Positions 26,458-35,201 are shown, counted from the first letter of the stretch. The stretch is DNA of 38,145 nucleotides from Candidatus Microgenomates bacterium (GCA_025451755.1 JANWJT010000016.1:1-38145); one strand, 5' to 3'. Program-made: numbers and translations. Notes: generated by a model not told the origin, from the sequence alone.

Positions 26458-26643
26458 TTAGCTCGCCATTGTTTTTTTTGCCCAACCGACCAATACAAGA
26501 ATTACTCCTCCGGCAATCCATGCCCCATAAGAAGGCCAACCCAAGGCGACAGTCAGATAATTAATTATTCCATAAACTATTGCCAAAATTCCAAGTAATT
26601 CCAGCACTTTTCCTTTTCCATGCATCATTTTTTCTTCTGCCAT
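26458..26643 (-). CDS. small two-TM membrane protein
   Basis: 61 aa, KVLELLGILAIVYGIINYLTVALGWPSYGAWIAGGVILVLVGWAKK. Confidence 0.6.
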   Translation of the reverse strand: MAEEKMMHGKGKVLELLGILAIVYGIINYLTVALGWPSYGAWIAGGVILVLVGWAKKTMAS

Positions 26644-26648
26644 TTAAG

Positions 26649-27296
26649 TCACCTCCCTTCGTCCTTTTTTAGAAGCGCTTCTTGTAAAATTTTATATTGC
26701 TCCTCTGGTTTCTCTTTAAAAATAAACGATGTTGCTACAAATCGATCAGCGCCGGATTGTTTTGCCTGTAAAATAGTTTTATCATTTATTCCTCCATCTA
26801 CCTCTATTGGAATAGGAAATTTATCCCGAAGCGTTTTTATTTTCTCCAAATTCTTTTCTTTAAATTCATTTCCGGAAAAACCAGCTTTGACTGTCATAAA
26901 AAGCATGACATCAAGATCTAAAATAGGCACTTTTACCTTATCTAATTGAGAATCCTGATCAAGTCCCAAACCTACTTCCCCTAATAATTGAGCCTTTGCC
27001 ACAAATTCTGCCTGATCCGACATTTTCTCTACATGACCTATAAACCTACTAAATCCTGCATCTGCCCAGGGTTTTAAAAAATTTATAGGCTCTTCAACCA
27101 TCATATGAAGCTCAAACGGAATATTTTCGGTATATTTTTTAAAAGGTTCGGGATCTAAAAAGGTTGTATTGGGAGCAAATTTTCCATCTATTAAATCTAT
27201 ATGAATTGCTTTTGCGAAAGGGAGAACTTGCTGAATTTTTAATTCGATTGAAGCCCAGTCTTTCTCTAAAATTCCTGGAATTATTCTATATTCCAT
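26649..27296 (-). CDS. rpe: ribulose-phosphate 3-epimerase family (divergent)
   Basis: AIHIDLIDGKFAPNTTF, FELHMMVEEP, KAGFSGNEF, IPIEVDGGIND. Confidence 0.8.
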   Translation of the reverse strand: MEYRIIPGILEKDWASIELKIQQVLPFAKAIHIDLIDGKFAPNTTFLDPEPFKKYTENIPFELHMMVEEPINFLKPWADAGFSRFIGHVEKMSDQAEFVAKAQLLGEVGLGLDQDSQLDKVKVPILDLDVMLFMTVKAGFSGNEFKEKNLEKIKTLRDKFPIPIEVDGGINDKTILQAKQSGADRFVATSFIFKEKPEEQYKILQEALLKKDEGR

Positions 27297-27747
27297 CTTC
27301 TATTTTTTCGATTTCGTCAAGTCTTCTTATTTTTCTTTCTTTTTTTGAAAATGTGGTTTCAAGAAAAATTTTTACAATTTTTCTTGCATCTTCCCTACTT
27401 GTAAAATCAGAAGGAATTGCAAGCATATTGATATTATCATCTTCCCTTGCTTGCCTAACTTGTTCTGAATTAACAGCAAGTCCGCATCTTATACTCTTAA
27501 ACTTGTTAGCAACAATATCAACGCCTACACCTGATCCGCATATAACAATTCCCCGCGACTCAAGATTTTTTTCTGAATCAGAAGAAACACATTTTGCAAC
27601 TTTTTCTGCGATCAAGGGATAATCATCATTTGAGTCATATTCAAAAGTTCCTAAATCTTCCCCGGCAATTTCATTTTCTAAAAACCATGCCTTAAGCTCT
27701 TCTTTTAGCTTAAAACCCCTATGATCCGCTCCCAAATATACCTTCAT
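27286..27747 (-). CDS. rpiB: ribose-5-phosphate isomerase B
   Basis: VYLGADHRGFKLKEELKAWF, GIVICGSGVGVDIVANKFKSIRCGLAVN, EDDNINMLAIPS. Confidence 0.92.
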   Translation of the reverse strand: MKVYLGADHRGFKLKEELKAWFLENEIAGEDLGTFEYDSNDDYPLIAEKVAKCVSSDSEKNLESRGIVICGSGVGVDIVANKFKSIRCGLAVNSEQVRQAREDDNINMLAIPSDFTSREDARKIVKIFLETTFSKKERKIRRLDEIEKIEDGI

Positions 27748-27765
27748 CTTAAATAGCCTGAATCA

Positions 27766-28734
27766 CTATGCAGAATTTAATTTTTGTTCAATTTCTTGTT
27801 TTGTTAATAATCCTTGCTGTGCTCCTACCATACTTATTACAGAAGTAGCATTTAAGGACCCCCAATCCATTGAATCTTTAAAAGACTTTTCCGACAATAC
27901 TCCCGATAAAAATCCGCTTGCAAATCCGTCTCCTGCACCAGTCCTTTCAATCGCATTTCCTTCTGCTGCTTTATAAAAAGAAATATTATTTTGATCATCT
28001 ATTAAAAATGACCCATTACGACCGTCTGTAATAACAACTACCTTTGCTCCTTTATTTTTAATTTGCAAAAGTAAATCTTTAATAAAATTCTCTTCGCTAC
28101 TCACTGCTACTCTGCAAATCTTAGCTCCTTCTTCTTTGTTTATAAAAACAACCTCAGAAAACTTTAATACCTCATCTATTTGATCTAAGTCTTCATCTAG
28201 CTGAGTAGTTCCCGGATTAAATGCCAATTTAATATTATTCTTTTTGACAAAATCAATAGTTTTTTTATAAGCTTCTTTCCATTTATTTTCCATGGACGTT
28301 AAATATATCCACTTGGTATCTATGCTATCGAAGGAAAAGTCATGCTCTCTTTCGACATTTTCTTCAAATATTGTTCTGTCTCCTTGAAAATTTAGAATTA
28401 CCGAAAAAGAAGAGGGCTTATTTTGAGTTTGCTTTAGAAAACCTTCAGAAACCCTTTCTTTTCGAAGAGTATTTATAATTTTTTGAGCAAACTCATCTGA
28501 TCCTATCTCAGCAATTATTGCAGTTTTAAACCCCATTCTTGATATTCCTACTGCAACATTATTTGCATTTCCCCCTGTTAATATGTAAGAGCTGTCAACA
28601 ATAGCTTTGTCCCCTGCTTTTATACAAAGCTCACTTGTATCTTTATTTAACCGGAAATGTTTATTTGATTCTTCTGTCCAGAGAAAAATATCAAGAGTAG
28701 CCTTTCCAATGGTCATAATATCAAAGGAGTTCAT
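27766..28734 (-). CDS. PfkB-family carbohydrate kinase
   Basis: LTGGNANNVAVGISRMGFKTAIIAEIGSDEFAQ, GAKVVVITDGRNGSFL, ERTGAGDGFASGFLSGVL. ATG at 28734 preferred to the track's upstream TTG start. Confidence 0.9.
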   Translation of the reverse strand: MNSFDIMTIGKATLDIFLWTEESNKHFRLNKDTSELCIKAGDKAIVDSSYILTGGNANNVAVGISRMGFKTAIIAEIGSDEFAQKIINTLRKERVSEGFLKQTQNKPSSFSVILNFQGDRTIFEENVEREHDFSFDSIDTKWIYLTSMENKWKEAYKKTIDFVKKNNIKLAFNPGTTQLDEDLDQIDEVLKFSEVVFINKEEGAKICRVAVSSEENFIKDLLLQIKNKGAKVVVITDGRNGSFLIDDQNNISFYKAAEGNAIERTGAGDGFASGFLSGVLSEKSFKDSMDWGSLNATSVISMVGAQQGLLTKQEIEQKLNSA

Positions 28735-28772
28735 GCATCCATTATGTATCAAATAAAGGTTATGGTCAACTT

Positions 28773-28786
28773 GCCTGCCGGCAGGC
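28773..28786. repeat. GC-rich palindrome GCCTGCCGGCAGGC
   Basis: Perfect 14-bp palindrome; identical copy at 35781-35794. Confidence 0.85.
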
Positions 28787-28789
28787 TGG

Positions 28790-29374
28790 CTATTTGCCGA
28801 TGATAACTAAGGCATCTGCTGAAGAACTTGCAGAAAGATCAGAGGACGAAGACCCTATCGTATAACTTGCAGACAAATCTTTTTTAAGAAGAGTAAGGTA
28901 ATTACTCTTGGAACTTTTAACTTTAATTGTAACACTGCTGTAGTCAAAATTATCCGCATTTCCTGTTGAGGTAATATTATAGCCAAGATCTTTTAGAATT
29001 CCTGATCCTTTTCCCGCAACGCCCGCTTCTCCACTCCCATTTTGGACTTCAATCGAAAGCTTACTTCTATCTAATCCTGTTGTTTTGTCCACTGGATTTG
29101 AAGCAGATTTTGGTGTAGGAGTAGTGGTTGACTTAGGAGTTGGGGTTGATGTTTCTTCCGGAAGACTTGGTGTTGGTGTATCTGTTGGAATTTGAAACTC
29201 TGTAGGAGTTGGAGTAATATCAGATTCTTCTTCATTGCTATTCGATCCTAAAAATTTATTACCTGCAAAAATAATTATTAAAATAATTACTATTGCCACA
29301 ATCAGAAAGAGAAACCTCTTAGATTTTTTAGGCGATTTATTAATGGCAGGTGTCGGAAAAGCTGAGTCTTCCAT
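28790..29374 (-). CDS. membrane-anchored protein with Thr/Pro linker and LytR_C domain
   Basis: TM KRFLFLIVAIVIILIIIFAG, Pro/Thr linker, LSIEVQNGSGEAGVAGKGSGILKDLGYNITSTGNADNFDYSSVTIKVKS. Confidence 0.82.
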   Translation of the reverse strand: MEDSAFPTPAINKSPKKSKRFLFLIVAIVIILIIIFAGNKFLGSNSNEEESDITPTPTEFQIPTDTPTPSLPEETSTPTPKSTTTPTPKSASNPVDKTTGLDRSKLSIEVQNGSGEAGVAGKGSGILKDLGYNITSTGNADNFDYSSVTIKVKSSKSNYLTLLKKDLSASYTIGSSSSDLSASSSADALVIIGK

Positions 29375-29449
29375 ATTTCATGCAAATATTACCACATCAT
29401 TTCAATTTTAGCAAGGAAGAGAATATTTTTGCTATAATAGACAAGCCCT

Positions 29450-31141
29450 ATGCGGAAAATCTTTTTCCTAATAATCTTAATCTCCCTTCTTGCCGTATCT
29501 TTTTTTACTAAAGTACCTAAGTCTTCTTCCGATGAACTTTCCGACATAACAAAAGAAATTCAGAACTTAACATCTTCTCTAAACGAATCTATAAAAGCAA
29601 CTAGTCCGCTTGAATCTCAACTTAATAGTTTGAAAAAACAAGTTGACGGAATTAAAAATCGATTATCGTTTATAGGAAATGATATAGATATTAAAGAAAA
29701 AAATATCGAAATAGGATATAAAAATCTTGCTAAGCAAGAACAAATTCTAAATAGAGCTATACGTGATTTTTATATAAAATCTTATTATAATTCCCCCTTC
29801 TGGATCTTTTTTTCAAGCTCTTCTGTAACTGACATTACTCAAATCTTGGCGTATCAAAAGGCCGCTACAAATCAGGACAAAGCAATTATCACAAATATTG
29901 CAATTTCTATCCACGATCTTGAAATAAAGAAGAAAAAACTAGAAAACGAAAAAAAACAGCTGTCATCTTTACAGGCAAGCCTTGATGAACAATCTGCAAA
30001 GCTTGACGAAGTAGTAACGGGAGCAAAAAAATATCAAGCCGAGCTTTCCGGAAAGATTGCCGAACTTTCACAAAGACAGACGGAAATAGTTAATACCAGA
30101 TCGGGAACTTTTACCGCAACGATTGGAGACAGTAATCTGGCAGACGATGTAAATGCTTCGATAAACGGATTTAGATCCTCTGCTCCCGGCGGATATTTTG
30201 CCGTTTTTTCATTCGGAGCACATACACACAGAAAAGGCATGAGCCAATATGGAGCAAGGGGAAGAGCTCAAAGCGGACAAAACTATAGACAAATTTTGAG
30301 TGCATATTATGGAAAGGAGCCTGTAGGGAAAGATACCGGAGGAGATATAAATGTTTCAGGATTTGGTTCAATGAATTTTGAGGATCGGTATCTTTTGGGA
30401 ATTGCCGAAATGCCATCATCCTGGGACATGGAAGCACTTAAGGCTCAGGCCGTTGCTGCAAGAACTTATGCCTATAGATACAAGACTCAAGGATTATCAA
30501 TCTGTACGACTGAGGCGTGTCAGGTTTATTCAAGCTCAAAAGCAGACAGCCCCCCAGATGCATGGAAGGCTGCTGTACAATCTACAAAGGGAGAAGTTCT
30601 TGAAGATGTGGTAACTTATTATGCCTCAACCCATGGTGGATTCGCATCCCCTATTGGCTGGGATACGACAGATAGAGCAGGCGGATCAAATTTTATAGAT
30701 AAGGCATATGATAAAATCGGCGGATCTCCGTGGCTCTATAAAGCCTGGTATACTAAAGGCTATAGTCCTTCCTCTGAAAAATGCGGAAGAAGTAACCCCT
30801 GGTTATCTCCTGAAGAGATGGCAGACATTGTAAACGCAGCAATTGTTCTATCGAAGGGAACAGGCGAGGAAGCGGGCAGAATTTCTCCGGTTACTACCTC
30901 ATGTTGGGGAGGGAATCCATACACAATGGATGAGTTAAAACAAGTAGCTGGAAAGTACGGAGGACTTTCTCAGGCAAATTCTGTCTCTGTCTCACAGGGC
31001 GAGGGATCAACAGGAAGTGTTACTATAAACGGCGTAACTCTCGCAGGTGGAGATTTTAAAAGAGCATTTAATCTAAGAGCACCCGGATATCTTTCGATTC
31101 CTCAATCAGGATTCGCTTTCTTCAATATAGAAAAAAAATGA
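29450..31141 (+). CDS. coiled-coil (EnvC/CwlO-like) N-terminus fused to SpoIID/LytB domain
   Basis: Signal/TM start, coiled coil with LEIKKKKLENEKKQLSSLQ, then GMSQYGARGRAQSGQNYRQILSAYYG...YLLGIAEMPSSWDMEALKAQAVAARTYAYRY...YASTHGGFASP. Confidence 0.88.
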   Translation: MRKIFFLIILISLLAVSFFTKVPKSSSDELSDITKEIQNLTSSLNESIKATSPLESQLNSLKKQVDGIKNRLSFIGNDIDIKEKNIEIGYKNLAKQEQILNRAIRDFYIKSYYNSPFWIFFSSSSVTDITQILAYQKAATNQDKAIITNIAISIHDLEIKKKKLENEKKQLSSLQASLDEQSAKLDEVVTGAKKYQAELSGKIAELSQRQTEIVNTRSGTFTATIGDSNLADDVNASINGFRSSAPGGYFAVFSFGAHTHRKGMSQYGARGRAQSGQNYRQILSAYYGKEPVGKDTGGDINVSGFGSMNFEDRYLLGIAEMPSSWDMEALKAQAVAARTYAYRYKTQGLSICTTEACQVYSSSKADSPPDAWKAAVQSTKGEVLEDVVTYYASTHGGFASPIGWDTTDRAGGSNFIDKAYDKIGGSPWLYKAWYTKGYSPSSEKCGRSNPWLSPEEMADIVNAAIVLSKGTGEEAGRISPVTTSCWGGNPYTMDELKQVAGKYGGLSQANSVSVSQGEGSTGSVTINGVTLAGGDFKRAFNLRAPGYLSIPQSGFAFFNIEKK

Positions 31142-31183
31142 GTTCTTTTTTATTTTTTTATATTTAATTTCTAATTTATATAT

Positions 31184-31861
31184 ATGCCGGATATTTTTGT
31201 TGCACAAAATAATACCAAAAAAATCAAAGATCCCCTAGTCTCACCAATTGCTCCCCATAAGACTGGGGTGCCGGAAAAGTATGAAGAAAATACAGTTTCT
31301 CGTAATAAAAGTCCTTTGAAATTAAATACAAAAATCCCTAGAAAAATGTCATTTTCTAATCAGAAGGAAAATGAAGAAATAGTGTTACTTTTAAGAGCTC
31401 ATTTTATAACAAACCTTCCATGGCTGGCATTTTTTGGAATTTTGATTATTTTACCTGTAATAATTTTGATAATTTCAAATTCTACAGCTAGCTCACTCCC
31501 TTTTGTTACCAATGAATTAATTTTTATTATAATCTCATTTTATTATTTAATAACTATTGTTTATGCTTTAATAAATTTTATGAAATGGTTTTATAATATT
31601 TTAATTATTACAAACTTAGGAATAGTCGATATCGACTATTCAGGACTGCTATATCATGGCGTTGCATTTACTAAATTAAATTTGGTTGAGGATGTTAACT
31701 ATATTAAGACAGGGTTTTTAAGATCACTTTTTAATTTTGGAGACGTATTTATTCAAACTGCAGGAGGAAAAGAAAACTTAGAAGGCATTGGAATCTCAAA
31801 CCCATCTAATGCTGCACATATTATTGCAGATTCAATTGGAAAAGGAGAAGGAAGTGGATAA
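31184..31861 (+). CDS. membrane protein with bacterial PH-like domain
   Basis: Two hydrophobic helices then WFYNILIITNLGIVDIDYSGLLYHGVAFTKLNLVEDVNYIKTGFLRSLFNFGDVFIQTAG. Confidence 0.7.
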   Translation: MPDIFVAQNNTKKIKDPLVSPIAPHKTGVPEKYEENTVSRNKSPLKLNTKIPRKMSFSNQKENEEIVLLLRAHFITNLPWLAFFGILIILPVIILIISNSTASSLPFVTNELIFIIISFYYLITIVYALINFMKWFYNILIITNLGIVDIDYSGLLYHGVAFTKLNLVEDVNYIKTGFLRSLFNFGDVFIQTAGGKENLEGIGISNPSNAAHIIADSIGKGEGSG

Positions 31862-32087
31862 TCTTAGTATTTTAAATTCATTTTTAAATATAAACATCTG
31901 GATAAAAATACTTGCATTGCTATTAATTTTTATGTACACGCTCTTTTCTTTTGTTATTATAAATCAAGTCAGAGCTATGAACAAAGTCGTTTATATTCCA
32001 TCATCTTCTCAAATACTTTTTATTACATCTGTAATTCATTCACTATTTTCTATTTCGCTTTTTTTAACAGCACTTGCTATACTTTAA
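31854..32087 (+). CDS. small two-TM protein (DUF5657-like)
   Basis: GTG at 31854 preceded by GGAGAAGGA; the track start at 31788 lies inside the previous gene. VDNLSILNSFLNINIWIKILALLLIFMYTLFSFVIINQVRAMNK. Confidence 0.65.
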   Translation: MDNLSILNSFLNINIWIKILALLLIFMYTLFSFVIINQVRAMNKVVYIPSSSQILFITSVIHSLFSISLFLTALAIL

Positions 32088-32093
32088 CAGTAT

Positions 32094-33461
32094 ATGCCAG
32101 AAGATATAAATATCTCTGTTGCAAAAATTGTCGCGACCCCATCAGAGTCTTCCTGGTCCCAGGCTTATAACGCAGGTAAACTATTTGCTGCTTTGTCTCT
32201 GGAAAAAGAAATCGAAGAAGTGGATGAAAAAGATTATTTAAATATACTTGGCAAAGAGCTCCTAGAAACTTTGGAGCAGGAATTTTTTACGCTCGAAATC
32301 AAAGATTTGGAATCGATAAAAAAATCGATACAAATAACTATTAAAAAAATTCCGGAAAATGTAGTTTGTTCTTTTATAATAGGCTCGATTGTTGATCATG
32401 CTTTATATGCTTTTATTCAAGGGGAGGGAAAAATTGCTTTAAAAAGAGGTGAAGAATTTGGAACTATTTTGGAATCAAATAAAAACGAGCTAAAAGCTTC
32501 GTCTGGAATTTTAAAAAACGGAGATTTAGTTATTTTTCAAACTAAACAGTTTAAAGATATAATTTCTACAAATATTTTAATCTCGTCACTTGATCATCAA
32601 CCGCCAAGTGACATAGCCGAAACCCTAGCTCCAATTATTCACAAACAGGAAAAGGGAGGAGCGGCAGCAATTTTAATTGAATTTAAGGAAAAAGAAGAAA
32701 ATATAGTTTTGCCGCCCGCCGAAGATACAAAAGAGAAGATTGATTCTACCATTCCCCAACGGAATGATTCAAAAAGCTTTACAGATTATTTTTATCCTCT
32801 TGCTAATAAGTTAAAATTTCCAAAATTAAAACAATTAGGGCACTCAAGAAAGATGTTTTTAACTATTGCTGTAGTTGTAATAATCGTACTGATTCTTGCT
32901 GTCTTTTTTGCAATTTCTGCGCAAAACAATGCAAAAATTGAAGCTCTCTTTAATCAAGTCTACCCTCAGGCCCAAAAAGAATACGATCAGGGACAAAGTC
33001 TTATGGATCTTAATAAAACCCTTGCAATAGACAGCTTTACTAATTCCAAAAAAATTCTTGAAGAAAATAAAGCAAAGTTTCCCAAAGATTCTAAGGAAGA
33101 AAAAGAGATTCTAACTCTTTTAGCAAAAGTGAATAAGGAAATCGAAAGTAATTCTCCCGAGAAAATCGTTCAAAATTCAGACAGAAGTAAAATTTCTGTT
33201 AGTGTTGAAAATGGCAGTGGAACAGAAGGAGTAGCAGGGAAAGCTGCAGATTTTCTAAAAAGTAAAGGGTATACTGTATCTGGTACTCAAAACGCCGATA
33301 AATATTACTATACTGGAGTTACCATAAAAGTTAAAAGTTCGGAAGATGCGTATATAACAATTCTAGAAAAAGACCTCTCCGAAGAATACACAGTGAATAG
33401 TACTTCCTCCGACTTGCCCTCAGACTCCCCCACGAATGCAATAATTATAATAGGGAAATAA
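32094..33461 (+). CDS. single-TM protein: possible PP2C-like cytosolic region, external LytR_C domain
   Basis: TM MFLTIAVVVIIVLILAVFFAI; C-terminal ISVSVENGSGTEGVAGKAADFLKSKGYTVSGTQNADKYYYTGVTIKVKS. PP2C-like call for the N-terminus is a weak by-eye resemblance. Confidence 0.72.
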   Translation: MPEDINISVAKIVATPSESSWSQAYNAGKLFAALSLEKEIEEVDEKDYLNILGKELLETLEQEFFTLEIKDLESIKKSIQITIKKIPENVVCSFIIGSIVDHALYAFIQGEGKIALKRGEEFGTILESNKNELKASSGILKNGDLVIFQTKQFKDIISTNILISSLDHQPPSDIAETLAPIIHKQEKGGAAAILIEFKEKEENIVLPPAEDTKEKIDSTIPQRNDSKSFTDYFYPLANKLKFPKLKQLGHSRKMFLTIAVVVIIVLILAVFFAISAQNNAKIEALFNQVYPQAQKEYDQGQSLMDLNKTLAIDSFTNSKKILEENKAKFPKDSKEEKEILTLLAKVNKEIESNSPEKIVQNSDRSKISVSVENGSGTEGVAGKAADFLKSKGYTVSGTQNADKYYYTGVTIKVKSSEDAYITILEKDLSEEYTVNSTSSDLPSDSPTNAIIIIGK

Positions 33462-33532
33462 TATTTCTTGAAAAACGGTAAAGTTTCTTGATTTCAAATT
33501 TACTTTTCCTCTCTTTTCCTCTATTATTGATC

Positions 33533-33592
33533 TGAGCAAAGCGAAGTAACTTGTCCTGAGCTCGCTTGCCCTGAGTTTACTGAAGGATCGAA
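33533..33592. repeat. mosaic of short repeat modules upstream of smpB
   Basis: CTGAGCAAAGCGAAG, TGTCCTGAGC, GCCCTGAGTTTACTGAAGGATCGAA: related CTGAG...GAAG words. Confidence 0.45.
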
Positions 33593-33594
33593 CC

Positions 33595-34029
33595 ATGAAA
33601 ATTGTAAATAAAAAAGCCACTTTTGATTATCAAATTCTAGAGCGAATTGAAGCAGGAATTAATTTAATCGGCGCAGAAGTAAAAGCAGTTAGGCTTGGAA
33701 TGGCAGACCTAAAAGGAAGCTTTGTAAAAATAATAGGGAGTGAAGCATATCTTGTAAACACCAAAATATTTCCTTACAAATATGCAAGACCAGAAGGATA
33801 TGACGAAAGACGAACACGAAAGCTTCTTCTTCATAAAAATGAAATTATCGCATTAAAATCCAGAATTGAAGGTTCTAATTTGTCATTGGTCCCTCTTTCT
33901 ATATACACAACAAAAAGTTTTATAAAAGTCGAGCTTGGTTTGGGAAAAGGGAAAAAAGAATATCAAAAAAAAGAATCTAAGAAGAAAAAGGATATAGAAA
34001 GAGATATCGAGAAAGAAATTTCCTATTAA
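33595..34029 (+). CDS. smpB: SsrA-binding protein SmpB
   Basis: KATFDYQILERIEAGINLIGAEVKAVRLGMADLKGSFVKIIGSEAYLVN...RTRKLLLHKNEI. Confidence 0.96.
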   Translation: MKIVNKKATFDYQILERIEAGINLIGAEVKAVRLGMADLKGSFVKIIGSEAYLVNTKIFPYKYARPEGYDERRTRKLLLHKNEIIALKSRIEGSNLSLVPLSIYTTKSFIKVELGLGKGKKEYQKKESKKKKDIERDIEKEISY

Positions 34030-34038
34030 ATTAATTTG

Positions 34039-34434
34039 TGGAGATGTCCGAGAGTGACTCGGAGTCCAAGAAAGTATAATTAAAAACTTCTACAAGCTTA
34101 GCCAATTTTTAAATCTCGCAATATTTTCTCCAACCGGCAGGAATAAATAAAGCCAAAGGTTTACTCCGATTTGATCGGAGTTTATAAATTCGAATAAGAA
34201 ACAAACCTATTTCTTATTTATAGCTCAACTTTATTTATGCTCATATAATCTCGTTGAGAAAGACATTATGAACAGGTCTTCTTAGTTTAAGTATGCGTTT
34301 TGAGGCGCATAGGCATAAGCCAATCGACCGCTAAAATTGCTTTTAGCATTTATATTTTGATTGTTTTTAACGACTGCCAATCAAAGTCGGCTTGCAGTTT
34401 TTAAAGTACATCCCTGTCGATGCAATGCATCCCC
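34039..34434 (-). ncRNA. ssrA: transfer-messenger RNA (tmRNA)
   Basis: Minus strand 5' GGGGATGCATTGCATCGACAGGGATG and 3' CATCTCCA form a 7-bp acceptor stem. H2: TTAAAAACT/AGTTTTTAA. PK1: CGACT/AGTCG with TTTGATTG/CAATCAAA. 21-codon tag ORF ends in TAA before hairpin AAGAC/GTCTT. Further pseudoknot AATAAGAAA/TTTCTTATT with AGGTTT/AAACCT. CCA not encoded. Confidence 0.93.
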
Positions 34435-34453
34435 AAGTAACTCGAATTATACC

Positions 34454-35152
34454 TTAATCCCTAGCTAAAGTCAACGCCCAAACGCTTTTTATACTATTCA
34501 TTTTAAGCGTTTTTGCAGCTTCCATTAGAGTTGAGCCAGTTGTAAAAACATCATCTACAAGAAGTACGCACGTATCTTTTCCATAGCTTTTTGAGCTGGA
34601 ATTAAACTCAAATGCTTCTTTAATATTTTCTTTCCTCTCTTTTTTTGAAAGCGTTATCTGCGAATTTGTTTTTCTAACTCTTTTTAATAAATTAGATGTT
34701 TTAAATCCTAATCTTTTAGACAAATCTTCAGCTAATATTTCTGCCTGGTTATATCCTCTTGCACGCTCCCTTGCCGAATAAAGAGGAATAGGAACGAAAA
34801 TTAGCTTTTTGCTTTTTTTGATTATATCGTAGAATTCTTGTTTTTGAATTAAGCCCTCATAAAAAAGATCCGAAAGAATTTTTCGAAGATTTTTTAAGTA
34901 AGGCTTGTATTTAAAATTATAAATAAGTTTCTTGGAAACACCTTTGTAAAGAATGCTCGAAAATATTCCGTCTATTGAATATTTAGTTTTACAACCCGGG
35001 TGAGTTAGCTTGTCGATAGAATCCTTACCACATACCGCACAAATTCCGCCAGTATCAAATGCAATAAAAGAAAAACAATTTGCACAAATATAATCTCCTA
35101 ATTTTTTACAATTTATACAGTATTTTGGAAAAAGAAGATTCAAAAAATCCAT
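34454..35152 (-). CDS. comF: ComF family phosphoribosyltransferase-like protein
   Basis: CINCKKLGDYICANC zinc ribbon, RARGYNQAEILAEDLSKRLG, VLLVDDVFTTGSTLMEAAKTLK. Confidence 0.92.
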   Translation of the reverse strand: MDFLNLLFPKYCINCKKLGDYICANCFSFIAFDTGGICAVCGKDSIDKLTHPGCKTKYSIDGIFSSILYKGVSKKLIYNFKYKPYLKNLRKILSDLFYEGLIQKQEFYDIIKKSKKLIFVPIPLYSARERARGYNQAEILAEDLSKRLGFKTSNLLKRVRKTNSQITLSKKERKENIKEAFEFNSSSKSYGKDTCVLLVDDVFTTGSTLMEAAKTLKMNSIKSVWALTLARD

Positions 35153-35201
35153 AATATCAGTTTAGCAAAATAGAGACTGGTAGTGATATAATACGTAGAC
35201 T

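Noticed and set aside
34030-34450. tmRNA on the plus strand, next to smpB in the same orientation
   Set aside because: The plus strand has no GGGGATG start or GACAGGGAT signature; the minus strand gives a complete acceptor stem, H2, PK1, tag ORF and downstream pseudoknot.
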